From Paucimonas sp. (lineage in GTDB: Bacteria > Pseudomonadota > Gammaproteobacteria > Pseudomonadales > Pseudomonadaceae): 64,000 bases of DNA. The notes beneath the pieces are model-generated. The model saw nothing but the letters and a program-made list of their open reading frames with translations, was not told where the DNA came from and did no database searches. Positions 46,660 through 55,221 of the stretch are shown piece by piece. The position numbers and the translations under genes are program-made. The stretch covers positions 1-64,000 of the forward strand of contig JAIRVG010000063.1 of the NCBI GenBank assembly GCA_031253995.1, given 5' to 3'. Positions within the stretch are counted from its first letter, which is position 1; every line of letters begins with the position of its first letter.

Positions 46660-47304
46660 ATGCTTCAACAATTCCTGCAAGATTTTGGCTACTTTGCCCT
46701 CTTTCTAGGTACGTTCTTTGAAGGCGAGACCATCCTGGTGCTTGCCGGATTCCTGGCGTTCCGCGGATACATGGATATCAACCTGGTGGTGCTGGTTGCC
46801 TTCTTCGGCAGCTACGCCGGCGACCAGCTCTGGTACTTCATGGGCCGCCGCCATGGGCGCAAGTTGCTGGCGCGCAAGCCGCGCTGGCAGATGATGGGCG
46901 ACCGCGCCCTGGAGCACGTGCGCCGTCATCCGGATATCTGGGTGCTGAGTTTCCGCTTCGTCTACGGCCTGCGCACGGTGATGCCGGTGGCCATCGGCCT
47001 GTCCGGCTATCCGCCGCGCCGCTACCTGCTGCTCAATGGTATCGGCGCGGCGATCTGGGCCCTGGCCCTCGGCGCCGCCGCCTATCACTTCGGCGCCATT
47101 CTCGAAGGCCTGCTGGGCAACGTGAAGAAATACGAGCTATGGGTGCTCGGCGGCCTGCTGGTGCTCGGCGGCTGCCTGTGGCTGCGCCGGCGCTTCAAGG
47201 CCGCGCGCATCGCCAGGCAGGAAGCGGCTGAAGTACAGGCCGGCAAGGCTGAGCAGACTGTAGGCGAGCAGCAAGACCCATCCGAGGGCGGTGACCGGCG
47301 CTAA
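46660..47304 (+). CDS. DedA-family membrane protein
   Basis: A 214-residue inner-membrane protein of the DedA/VTT family, implicated in lipid carrier or phospholipid translocation. ETILVLAGFLAFRG (about 23-36), FRFVYGLRTVMPVAIGLSG with the conserved arginines (about 102-120) and several membrane spans are present. The polar C-terminal tail (about 172-214) overlaps the end of the convergent hydroxylase gene by 168 bases. Confidence 0.9.
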   Translation: MLQQFLQDFGYFALFLGTFFEGETILVLAGFLAFRGYMDINLVVLVAFFGSYAGDQLWYFMGRRHGRKLLARKPRWQMMGDRALEHVRRHPDIWVLSFRFVYGLRTVMPVAIGLSGYPPRRYLLLNGIGAAIWALALGAAAYHFGAILEGLLGNVKKYELWVLGGLLVLGGCLWLRRRFKAARIARQEAAEVQAGKAEQTVGEQQDPSEGGDRR

Positions 47305-48432
47305 GCCGGTCCACCCCGCCAACGCGAAAGCCGGCAGGCACAGCGCCAGCCGCAGCAACTCCAGGCGCATGGCCCAGGGACGGTTCTCCAGGGCCGTCCC
47401 CAGCACGAACAAGCCAAACCCCATCACCAGCGCACCGAGCAGCAAGGCCGGCTGCGGCAATTGCGCGCCCGCATTCATCAGGTAACTGCCCAGCGCCACG
47501 TACACGGCGAACTGCAGCACCACGTAGACCTGCCGCGGCCACGCCAGCGGCACCTCGAACTTGCGGAAACCGGCCAGGTCCTGCTTGGCCTGTGGATAGC
47601 GCCGCGCCACATCCTCCGGGCGCCAGCCGGTGGGCATGAACCAGATACGCAGCTTGTCCTGCCAGCGCTCCGCGCGCCGCGCATCGCTCCACAGCTGGGC
47701 GTAGAACTGCAGGTTGGCCCACAGCGGGTTCCAGCTGGCCAGCGGCGTGGTCACCCCGAAAATCACCGGTTCGGCATCATCCTCGGGCTGGAAGGTGCCG
47801 AACAGGCGGTCCCAGATAATGAACACCCCGCCATAGTTGCGATCCAAGTACAGAGGATTCTGCGCATGGTGGACGCGATGATTGGACGGCGTGACGAACA
47901 GCCATTCGTACCAGCCCAGCTTGGGAATATGCCGGGTGTGCACCCAGAACTGGTACAGCAGGTTCAGCGCGCCGACACTGACGAACACCAGCAGCGGCAC
48001 GCCCAGCACCGCCAGCGGCAGGTAGAAGATCCACGACAGGAGAAAGCCGGTGCTGGTCTGGCGCAGGGCGGTGGAGAGGTTGTAGTCCTCGCTCTGGTGA
48101 TGCACCGAATGGGCGGCCCAGAGGATGTTGCGCTCATGACCGAAGCGGTGCAGCCAGTAGTAGCAGAAGTCGTAGGCGACGAACGCGCCTACCCACACCC
48201 ACCAGGCCTCGGCGGGCAGCTGGAACAGCGCCAGGTGCTCCACGGCGACGGCATAGGTCACCAGGCCCACGCCCTTGGTCAGCAAGCCGAACGTCGTGGA
48301 CAGCACCCCGGCACTCAGGCTGTTGACCGTGTCGGCCACGCGGTAGTTACGCGTGCCACGCCAGCGGTCGGCCAGCAGCTCCACCGCGATCAGTACGAAG
48401 AAAAACGGCACGGCATACAGGATGAAGTCCAT
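47137..48432 (-). CDS. Sterol desaturase/fatty-acid hydroxylase family membrane protein
   Basis: A 431-residue membrane di-iron enzyme. The histidine boxes are HRFGHE, HSVHHQSE and the NHRVHHAQN motif, spread over about residues 95-215, as in the AGMO/ERG3 superfamily. N-terminal and C-terminal membrane spans frame the catalytic loop. ATG at 48432 (MDFILYAV); a TTG 21 bases upstream is in frame. The last 27 residues are a polar Ala/Gln/Glu tail lying inside dedA on the other strand. Substrate unknown. Confidence 0.9.
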   Translation of the reverse strand: MDFILYAVPFFFVLIAVELLADRWRGTRNYRVADTVNSLSAGVLSTTFGLLTKGVGLVTYAVAVEHLALFQLPAEAWWVWVGAFVAYDFCYYWLHRFGHERNILWAAHSVHHQSEDYNLSTALRQTSTGFLLSWIFYLPLAVLGVPLLVFVSVGALNLLYQFWVHTRHIPKLGWYEWLFVTPSNHRVHHAQNPLYLDRNYGGVFIIWDRLFGTFQPEDDAEPVIFGVTTPLASWNPLWANLQFYAQLWSDARRAERWQDKLRIWFMPTGWRPEDVARRYPQAKQDLAGFRKFEVPLAWPRQVYVVLQFAVYVALGSYLMNAGAQLPQPALLLGALVMGFGLFVLGTALENRPWAMRLELLRLALCLPAFALAGWTGLAPVTALGWVLLLAYSLLSLAGLYFSRFLPGDARGLEAPAQPQAAAEHQQAAEHP

Positions 48433-48545
48433 GGCAGGTCCATTTTCAGGCAATGGATCAAGATTAGGCCTACAAAGCTGTAATCCCTATGGCGACAACT
48501 GCCAAACTAGACGACATTTAGCGCCTCGAAACGGGAGTAGGAAGC

Positions 48546-49211
48546 ATGACTAAAAAAGTGGCTGTGATTCTTTCGGGCTGCGGCGTCTACGACGGCGCGG
48601 AAATCCACGAGAGCGTGATCACCCTGCTGCGCCTCGACCAGCGTGGCGCCCAGGTGCAGTGCTTCGCGCCGAACATCGCGCAGATGCACGTGATCAACCA
48701 CCTGACCGGCGAGGAAATGCCCGAATCGCGCAATGTGCTGGTGGAATCGGCGCGTATCGCCCGTGGCAACGTCAAGGACCTGGGCGAGGCTGATGTCGAC
48801 GATTTCGACGCGCTGATCGTGCCGGGTGGCTTCGGTGCGGCGAAGAACCTGTCGAGCTTTGCCATCGATGGCCCGGGCTGCAGCGTGCACCCGGATGTCC
48901 TGGCGCTGGCCGAAGCCTTCGCCGAGGCGGGCAAGCCGGTCGGCCTGATCTGCATCTCGCCGGCCCTGGCGGCGAAGATCTACGGACCGGGCGTGGTCTG
49001 CACCATCGGCAACGACGCCGACACCAGCGCGGCCATCGTCAAGATGGGCGGCACCCATGAAGAGTGCGATGTGCATGACATCGTCGAGGATACCCAGCGC
49101 AAGCTGGTGAGTACGCCGGCGTACATGCTGGCGCAGTCGATCAGCGAGGCAGCGGGCGGCATCTACAAGCTGGTGGACCGGGTGCTGGAGCTGACCCACG
49201 AAGGCGAATAA
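48546..49211 (+). CDS. elbB: Isoprenoid biosynthesis glyoxalase ElbB
   Basis: A 221-residue ElbB of the DJ-1/PfpI superfamily with weak glyoxalase activity in E. coli. VILSGCGVYDGAEIHE at the N-terminus and the nucleophile elbow GLICISPALAA, with Cys138 as the likely active cysteine. Followed by a GC hairpin shared with the facing gene. Confidence 0.93.
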   Translation: MTKKVAVILSGCGVYDGAEIHESVITLLRLDQRGAQVQCFAPNIAQMHVINHLTGEEMPESRNVLVESARIARGNVKDLGEADVDDFDALIVPGGFGAAKNLSSFAIDGPGCSVHPDVLALAEAFAEAGKPVGLICISPALAAKIYGPGVVCTIGNDADTSAAIVKMGGTHEECDVHDIVEDTQRKLVSTPAYMLAQSISEAAGGIYKLVDRVLELTHEGE

Positions 49212-49221
49212 TCGACATCAC

Positions 49222-49254
49222 GGCCGCCGCCTACCCACAGGGTGTGCGGCGGCC
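49222..49254. terminator. GC hairpin between elbB and the UPF0178 gene
   Basis: GGCCGCCGC / GCGGCGGCC, nine perfect pairs with a 15-base loop, filling the gap between two convergent stop codons. Lacks a long T-run, so it may slow rather than end transcription. Confidence 0.55.
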
Positions 49255-49719
49255 TTATGAATCGGGGAACTGCTTCACCAGCCGCGTCAGGATGCGGTCC
49301 AGCGCATTGGCAAACGCCTGCTTGTCCTTGTCCCCATAGGCCGCCTGCCCTCCCCCGACCTGCCCCTGCTCGCGCAGGTCAGTGAACAGGTTGCGCACCG
49401 CCAGCCGCTCACCCATGTTGCGCTCGTCGAACTCGCGCCCGCGCGGGTCCAGCGCCGCCACGCCCTTCTTGACCAGGCGGTCGGCCAGCGGCACATCGCT
49501 GCAGATCACCAGCTCCCCCGGCACCGCATGCTCCACCAGGTAATCATCGGCAGCATCCGGCCCACTGGGCACGACGATCAGCTTGACGATGGCGAACGGC
49601 GGCTTGGCCTGCGGCCCACCGGCCACCATGACCACTTCGAACTGACGCTTTAGAGCGAATTTGACCACCTGGTCCCTGGCCAGCTTCGGACAGGCATCGG
49701 CGTCGATCCAGACACGCAT
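49255..49719 (-). CDS. UPF0178 (YaiI/YqxD) family protein
   Basis: A 154-residue protein of the PIN-like UPF0178 family: MRVWIDADACPKLAR start, the VVPSGPDAADDYLVEH motif and CSDVPLADRLVKKG. Acidic residues at these sites resemble the nuclease centre of PIN domains, but function is not established. ATG at 49719 is chosen over an in-frame GTG 15 bases upstream by homology. Confidence 0.93.
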   Translation of the reverse strand: MRVWIDADACPKLARDQVVKFALKRQFEVVMVAGGPQAKPPFAIVKLIVVPSGPDAADDYLVEHAVPGELVICSDVPLADRLVKKGVAALDPRGREFDERNMGERLAVRNLFTDLREQGQVGGGQAAYGDKDKQAFANALDRILTRLVKQFPDS

Positions 49720-49785
49720 GAGGGAGTTATCCACAACGACTTGAAACGGGCGGGCAGTATCGCTGCTTGCCCGCCCCGCTTCAAA

Positions 49786-51681
49786 TCAGGACGCCGCCAC
49801 CCGACGGGAAGCCAGCCAGCTGCGCCCGTAGAGCACGGCGATGGCCAGCAGCGCAGCAGCCTGGGCGGACAGCGAGTAGAGGTCGGCGTGGATACCCAGC
49901 CATTCGAACTCGAAGAACGGCACCGGGTGCGTGCCGAAGATCCCGGCTTCCTGCAGCGCCTTGACGCCGTGGCCGGCGAACACCACCGACAAGGCGCACA
50001 GCAGCGCCGCGTTGATGCTGAAGAACAGCGACAGCGGCAGCTTCGCCGAGCCGCGCAGGATCACCCAGGCCAGGCCCACCAGCAGCACCAGCGCGGTACC
50101 GCCACCGGCCAGCACCGCCTGGTGACCCGCAGGCCCTGCCTGCAGCCACAGGGTTTCGTAGAACAGGATGACCTCGAACAGCTCGCGGTACACCGAGAAG
50201 AACGCCAGCACGGCGAACCCGAAGCGACCGCCGCCGCCCACCAGGCTGCTCTTGATGTAGTCCTGCCATGCGGCGGCATGCCGGCGATCGTGCATCCACA
50301 CGCCGAGCCAGAGCACCATCACGCAGGCGAACAGCGCCGTGCAGCCTTCCAGCAGCTCGCGCTGGGCACCGCCGACATCGATCACGTAGGCCGCCAGGCC
50401 CCAGGTGGCGAAGCCCGCCACCAGCGCCAGGCCCCAGCCGATATTGACGCTGCGCACCGCCGCCTGCTGGCCGGTGTTGCGCAGGAACGCGAGGATCGCC
50501 GCCAGCACCAGGATCGCCTCAAGGCCTTCGCGCAGCAGGATCAGCAGCCCGGACACGAAGCTCAGCGACCAGCTCAGGCCGTCGCCACCGAGCAGGCCGG
50601 CACACTCCTTGAGCTTGGCCTTGGCCAGGTCCAGCTTGCCTTGCACCTGCTCCAGCGGCAGGCCGTCCTGCAGCGACTGCCGGTAGGCCATCAGGGCCTT
50701 CTCGGTGTCCTTGCGCACGACGCTGTCGACATTGTCCAGGGAGCTTTCCACCAATTCGAAGCCTTCCAGGTAGGCCGCCACCGACAGGTCGTAGGCCTGC
50801 TCGTGGTCACCGTCCCGGTAGGCCGCCAGGCTCTTGTCGAGGGTGCTGCTGGTGTAGTCGAGCAGTTGGCCCGGTCCGCGCTGGACCTGCGGCGGCTTGG
50901 CCCGCTGGGCGCGGAACACCGGCACGGCATCAGGACCCTGACTGGCTTCCACCTCGGCAGGCGTCTGGCGGGCCAGGTCGCCGAGGCTGAAGGTCTTGTC
51001 GCCGGCGGCCTTGGCCGGGTCAGCGGTGAAACTGGCGATGTAGGTGGCCAGGTCCCAGCGCTGGCGCTCGTCGAGCTGGTCGGCGAAGGACGGCATGTCG
51101 GTGCCTTCGATGCCCAGGCCGAGGGTGTTGTAGAGGTCGTACAGGCTCAGGCGATCGAGCCGCGCGGTGTCGCGCAGGTTGGCCGGCGCCGGCTCCAGGC
51201 CGACGCCCGCAGGGCCGTCTCCGGCGCCGGCATCACCATGGCAGACCGAGCAATGTTGGGCGTACAGCGGCGCACCACGGACCGGATCGGGGGTGATCAG
51301 CGGTGCCAGGGCGACCTCATAGGCCAATGCCAGCTCGGCCCCCAGTTGCCGCGCCTGGCGACCCACGACCACGCCGTCCTGACGCGCATCGATGGCCTGG
51401 CGCAACGCCGTGATGCCCTCTTCCAGCGCTTTTCGCTGGGGCCGCTCGGGCAGGTCGGCGAGCAGGCCCTGAAGGGTGCCGACGAACTCCTGTTGTTCGC
51501 GGTATTCGGCGTCGTCGACAACCTTGCCCGACTCGACGGTCGCAGGGTAATCGGCACCGATATAGTCCAGCAGATGCAGGGCCTTTGCCGCTCCCTCGAC
51601 AGGTTCGGCCAGCGCTGCGGCACTGCCAAGGGCCAGCACTGGCCACAGCAGCCAGGCGATCAAGCGGGAGGGGGAAATCAT
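49786..51681 (-). CDS. Cytochrome c - FTR1 iron permease fusion
   Basis: A 631-residue multidomain protein. Signal peptide (1-25), helical region, class I cytochrome c with CSVCH heme site at 144-148 and axial Met196 (GTDMPSF), another periplasmic helical region with Leu/Asp repeats (about 270-355), then an FTR1-type permease with RExxE motifs REGLE (384-388), RELLE (441-445) and RELFE (499-503) across seven spans. It probably oxidises or gates ferrous iron through the cytochrome before import. No EfeO/EfeB genes adjoin. The ribosome site before 51681 is weak. Confidence 0.88.
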   Translation of the reverse strand: MISPSRLIAWLLWPVLALGSAAALAEPVEGAAKALHLLDYIGADYPATVESGKVVDDAEYREQQEFVGTLQGLLADLPERPQRKALEEGITALRQAIDARQDGVVVGRQARQLGAELALAYEVALAPLITPDPVRGAPLYAQHCSVCHGDAGAGDGPAGVGLEPAPANLRDTARLDRLSLYDLYNTLGLGIEGTDMPSFADQLDERQRWDLATYIASFTADPAKAAGDKTFSLGDLARQTPAEVEASQGPDAVPVFRAQRAKPPQVQRGPGQLLDYTSSTLDKSLAAYRDGDHEQAYDLSVAAYLEGFELVESSLDNVDSVVRKDTEKALMAYRQSLQDGLPLEQVQGKLDLAKAKLKECAGLLGGDGLSWSLSFVSGLLILLREGLEAILVLAAILAFLRNTGQQAAVRSVNIGWGLALVAGFATWGLAAYVIDVGGAQRELLEGCTALFACVMVLWLGVWMHDRRHAAAWQDYIKSSLVGGGGRFGFAVLAFFSVYRELFEVILFYETLWLQAGPAGHQAVLAGGGTALVLLVGLAWVILRGSAKLPLSLFFSINAALLCALSVVFAGHGVKALQEAGIFGTHPVPFFEFEWLGIHADLYSLSAQAAALLAIAVLYGRSWLASRRVAAS

Positions 51682-52006
51682 GGGACAGTCTCGGACGTCG
51701 GCGATGAGGCGAATATTGTTTACCGCCGCCCGGACAGGCTCAAGGCGAATCGTAAAAATTAGCAACAATTTCATTAATTGCCACTTTCATCACGCGGAAA
51801 AATACCGTTCGTCCAACACTTCGGGGATAATGGCACCCCTGATGGCACTCACTGGTTGTAACAACTCGGCGCGCCCGGTTCGCAGGGAAATCGCGCCTAA
51901 TACGTCACGCCTTTCGATATAGCCATTCAGAATTTACGAACTGCCAATAATAACTTTTCGGACGCATCGATCCGGAAAGACACCGCCAACACTCAGGGAA
52001 GAAGTC
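51682..52006. other. 325-base divergent intergenic region
   Basis: No gene found. An AT-rich stretch at 51755-51790 (AATTAGCAACAATTTCATTAATT) lies just upstream of the FTR1 gene; it is not a good Fur box by eye. A perfect 11-base palindrome GTTGTAACAAC is at 51855-51865. The promoter of the lipoprotein operon should lie in the last 100 bases, which are AT-richer than the coding DNA. Confidence 0.5.
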
Positions 52007-53407
52007 ATGAAATCCCGCGTCCTCACGCTCGCCACGCTGTTCGTGGCCACCCAACTGACCGGCTGCGCCGTCTTCCGCAGCTACGACAACGAACTCAAGG
52101 AAACCAACCAGCACCTGAGCACCGGCAATGTCGATGCCGCCCTCGCCGTGCTCGAAAAGAACAACAAGGGCGAGGACAAGGACCTCCTCTACTGGTTCGA
52201 GAAGGGCGAGCTGCTGCGCTCCAAGGGCGACCTCGCCGGTAGCCAGAGCGCCTGGCGCGAGGCCGACGGCATGGTCTTCAAGTGGGAAGAGTCGGTCAAG
52301 CTCGACACCGCCAAGTACCTCAGCCAGTTCGGCAGCTACCTGGTCAACGACAAGGTGCGCCGCTACGAAGGCTACGACTACGAAAAAGTCATGCTGACCA
52401 CGCAGATGGCCCTCAACCTGCTGGCGCAGAACGATTTCGACGGTGCCCGCACCGAGATCAAGAAGACCCACGAGCGCGAGGCGGTGATCGCCGAGCTGCG
52501 CGACAAGGAATACCTCAAGCGCGAGGAAGAAGCCGGCAAGGAAGGGGTCAAGACCGAGTACAAGGACCTCCAGGGCTATCCGGTCGCTGCCCTCGACGCA
52601 CCGGAAGTGGTCAGCCTGAAGAACAGCTACCAGAGCGCCTTCAGCCACTACCTGTCCGGCTACGTCTACGAGGCCCTCGGCGAACAGGGCCTGGCCGCAC
52701 CGGGCTACCGCAAGGCTGCCGAGCTGCTGCCCAACACCCCGCTGCTGGAACAGGCACTGCTCGACCTGGACAAGAGCACCGGCAAGCGCAACGACAAGGA
52801 AAGCGACGTGCTGATCGTCGTGCAGAGCGGCCTGGCCCCTGCCCGCGACTCGATCCGCATCCCGCTGCCACTGGTGATCAGCGGCAACCTGGTCATCACC
52901 CCGCTGTCGTTCCCGATCATGCGCGAGGACACCTCCACCACGACCGTCAGCCAGATCAACCTGGACGACAAGTCGCTGAGCCTGACCGCCCTCAACAGCA
53001 CTTCCGCCATGTCCCGCCGCGCCCTGCGCGATGACATGCCGGGCATCATCCTGCGTACCACCGTGCGTGCCATCACCCGCGGCGTGGCGCAAAAGCAGAT
53101 CAACGACGTCAACCCGATGGCCGGCCTGGTCATGGGCATCGCCTCGGCAGTCACCGAAGGCGCCGACACCCGCACCTGGCGCACCCTGCCCAACGAAACC
53201 CGGGTCACCCGCGTGCGCCTGAGCCAGGGCGAGCACCAGCTGAGCCTGCCGTCGGGCCTGGGTGGCAGCAAGGTCACCGTGAAGGTCGATCGCCCGTATC
53301 AGGTCGTCGCCCTGCGCGTGGTCGGCAACCAGGTCTACGCCGCCGGCCAGGCCGCCCATGTCGTCACTCCCACCGCGCCGGCCGCCGCCGTCGCCAGCCT
53401 CAAGTAA
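52007..53407 (+). CDS. COG3014-family lipoprotein with TPR-like repeats
   Basis: A 466-residue lipoprotein; the lipobox LTGC puts the lipidated cysteine at residue 20, with Ala at +2, consistent with outer-membrane sorting. TPR-like helical pairs at about 30-90 and 205-245, and a beta-rich C-terminal half with no clear motif. It is the first of four co-directional envelope genes; AGGGAAGAAGTC precedes the ATG. COG3014 proteins have no settled function. Confidence 0.85.
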   Translation: MKSRVLTLATLFVATQLTGCAVFRSYDNELKETNQHLSTGNVDAALAVLEKNNKGEDKDLLYWFEKGELLRSKGDLAGSQSAWREADGMVFKWEESVKLDTAKYLSQFGSYLVNDKVRRYEGYDYEKVMLTTQMALNLLAQNDFDGARTEIKKTHEREAVIAELRDKEYLKREEEAGKEGVKTEYKDLQGYPVAALDAPEVVSLKNSYQSAFSHYLSGYVYEALGEQGLAAPGYRKAAELLPNTPLLEQALLDLDKSTGKRNDKESDVLIVVQSGLAPARDSIRIPLPLVISGNLVITPLSFPIMREDTSTTTVSQINLDDKSLSLTALNSTSAMSRRALRDDMPGIILRTTVRAITRGVAQKQINDVNPMAGLVMGIASAVTEGADTRTWRTLPNETRVTRVRLSQGEHQLSLPSGLGGSKVTVKVDRPYQVVALRVVGNQVYAAGQAAHVVTPTAPAAAVASLK

Positions 53408-53421
53408 ACGAAGGACTCGTC

Positions 53422-53793
53422 ATGCGTTTCAAACTCACCCTCGCCCTCGCCGCCGCGCTCCTGGCCGGCTGCGCCACCCCGCCGCCACCGGCTCCCGGCA
53501 GCGCCGCCAGCAAGGTGGTGGTCATGGGCAAGCTGAAGAACATCGAGACAGGCCCGATGCGGGTCGCCCGCGAGAACGGCTTCCTCACCGTCAAGGTGGC
53601 GCTGAACAACACCAGCGGCAGCAACAAGACCCTGCTCTACCGCTTCGCCTGGCTGGGCAACGACGGTTTCCCGGTGGCCGATGAAGAGGGCTGGAAAGCC
53701 CTGAGCCTGTACGGTTCGCAATCCACCGTGCTGCCGGCCATTGCCCCGGTGCCGCAAGCCACCGATTTCCGTCTCGAAGTCCAGTCCCAGTAA
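53422..53793 (+). CDS. YcfL-family lipoprotein
   Basis: A 123-residue lipoprotein with lipobox LAGC (Cys17) and a proline-rich linker, then a YcfL/COG5633 immunoglobulin-like domain (about 34-122, NGFLTVKVALNNTS). In E. coli ycfL lies beside lpoB (ycfM), and the same pair is found here. It starts 14 bases after the COG3014 gene, so it is in the same operon. Confidence 0.85.
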   Translation: MRFKLTLALAAALLAGCATPPPPAPGSAASKVVVMGKLKNIETGPMRVARENGFLTVKVALNNTSGSNKTLLYRFAWLGNDGFPVADEEGWKALSLYGSQSTVLPAIAPVPQATDFRLEVQSQ

Positions 53794-53812
53794 TTCTGTC
53801 CCGGAGTTTTCC

Positions 53813-54403
53813 ATGAAGTTCGTCCAGATTTCCCTGCTCGCCACCGTCGTTGCCCTCGCCAGCGGCTGCTCCTCCCCGTCGCCGGTCCTGGGTGGCAAGA
53901 ACATCGGCTACGGCGACACCAAGGCCGTCGAGCTGGTGACCAACGAATTCGGCTCCACCGACCTGCAGATGATCGCCGAGAGCATGACCCGCTCCCTGGC
54001 CCAGTCCGGCGTGCTGCAAGGCCGTCCGGTGGTGCAGGTGTACGACGTGAAGAACAAGACCAGCGAGTACATCGATACCCGCGAGATCACCACCTCGATC
54101 AAGACCCAGCTGATGAAGTCCGGCACCGCCCGCTTCGCCAGCGACAACAACCAGATGGACAGCCAGGTCGACCAGCTCAAGCTGCAGAACCAGAGCGGCC
54201 TGTACAAGAAGAACACCATCGCCAAGACCGGCAACATGATCGCCGCCAAGTACCGCCTGGAAGGTTCGATCAGCTCGATCGTCAAGCGCAGCAGCGACTA
54301 CAAGGACGTGTTCTACAAGTTCAGCCTGCAACTGGTCGACGTCGAAAGCGGCCTGGCCGAATGGATGGACGAAAAAGAAATCCGCAAGACCACGGAGCGT
54401 TAA
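53813..54403 (+). CDS. LpoB-family penicillin-binding-protein activator lipoprotein
   Basis: A 196-residue lipoprotein with lipobox ASGC (Cys19) and an LpoB domain (about 35-190: STDLQMIAESMTRSL, YIDTREITTSIKTQL, AAKYRLEGSISSIVKR). E. coli LpoB reaches through the peptidoglycan to activate PBP1b. The long disordered Pro/Gln linker of E. coli LpoB is missing here, leaving only about 15 residues between lipid and domain. Starts 19 bases after the ycfL-like gene. PBP1b activation is not certain, since Pseudomonas uses LpoP for PBP1b. Confidence 0.82.
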   Translation: MKFVQISLLATVVALASGCSSPSPVLGGKNIGYGDTKAVELVTNEFGSTDLQMIAESMTRSLAQSGVLQGRPVVQVYDVKNKTSEYIDTREITTSIKTQLMKSGTARFASDNNQMDSQVDQLKLQNQSGLYKKNTIAKTGNMIAAKYRLEGSISSIVKRSSDYKDVFYKFSLQLVDVESGLAEWMDEKEIRKTTER

Positions 54404-54406
54404 GCG

Positions 54407-55153
54407 ATGCGCGCATGGATGGGAATTCTGGGCCTGGCCTGCGCCTTCGGCGTGCAGGCGGCCCCCAAGGTGGCGGTCACCGACCTGGCCTACCAGGAGC
54501 GTGTGGAGCAGTACATCCACATCGTCGCGGCGCAAAGCAATTCCTCCGCGAGCATGTACCACGCCAACAGTTCGTCCAGCTACGCCGAGTTCGAGAGCAG
54601 CGACAGCTACATCGAACAGACCGAGCTGCGCAAGTTCAGCGGTGACATCAAGGGCGAGATCCTCAAGTCCGGGATGTTCCAGCTGGTGCAGGGCAAGCCG
54701 TACATCACCGGTGCCAAGACCGATGTCTACGACATCATCAAGCGCATCAAGGCCGGCGACTTCAAGGGCGCCGACTACGTGCTGTTCGGTACGCTGTCGG
54801 ACATCGACTTCCAGCAGGACGTCAATGCCATCGACAACACCAATGCCTACTCGGCGGTGCTGGGCCTGAGCCTGGTGGCGGACTTCAGCCTGATCAACAC
54901 CCGCACCTACGAGATCACCTCGGCGTTCACCGCCATGGGTGAGGGACAGGACACCAAGCTGGTGAAGAGCCGGGACCTGAAGATCAGCCTGAACCGGCCG
55001 CGGGTGGTGCGGGAAGTGTCGAAGGAGCTGGGGATGGATGTGGCCCGGCAGATGGCCGAGCAGCTGGGTGGCTCGGTGCCTGGGCAGGGACAGGGGCACT
55101 ATGCCCCGCGGAACAACCTGCCGCCGGATGAACCGGCGCAGATCCTGCGTTAA
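54407..55153 (+). CDS. Exported LpoB/CsgG-like protein
   Basis: A 248-residue periplasmic protein. Signal peptide (1-18, GVQAAP) without a lipobox cysteine, then a CsgG/LpoB-type alpha/beta domain (KVAVTDLAYQE, FSGDIKGEILKSGMFQLVQG, GADYVLFGTLSDIDFQ). A Gly/Gln/Pro-rich tail follows (about 225-248). It begins three bases after the LpoB-like stop. Similar in fold to the preceding gene's product, suggesting they arose by duplication or pair with each other. Confidence 0.78.
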   Translation: MRAWMGILGLACAFGVQAAPKVAVTDLAYQERVEQYIHIVAAQSNSSASMYHANSSSSYAEFESSDSYIEQTELRKFSGDIKGEILKSGMFQLVQGKPYITGAKTDVYDIIKRIKAGDFKGADYVLFGTLSDIDFQQDVNAIDNTNAYSAVLGLSLVADFSLINTRTYEITSAFTAMGEGQDTKLVKSRDLKISLNRPRVVREVSKELGMDVARQMAEQLGGSVPGQGQGHYAPRNNLPPDEPAQILR

Positions 55154-55168
55154 GTTCGACCGCGAAAA

Positions 55169-55202
55169 ACCTATGGGAGCGAGCAAGCTCGCTCCTATAG
55201 GT
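55169..55202. repeat. Palindromic repeat, GGGAGCGAGCAAGCTCGCTCC type
   Basis: ACCTATGGGAGCGAGC-AA-GCTCGCTCCTATAGGT, a 16-pair stem with one G-T pair, just past the last lipoprotein-operon stop and before the convergent LysE gene. Probable bidirectional terminator. Confidence 0.78.
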
Positions 55203-55221
55203 CAGCGTCAGCCAGAACCTT

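Noticed and set aside
51755..51790. Possible Fur box before the cytochrome c-FTR1 gene
   Set aside because: AT-rich but not a recognisable 19-base dyad; kept only as a note in the intergenic entry.
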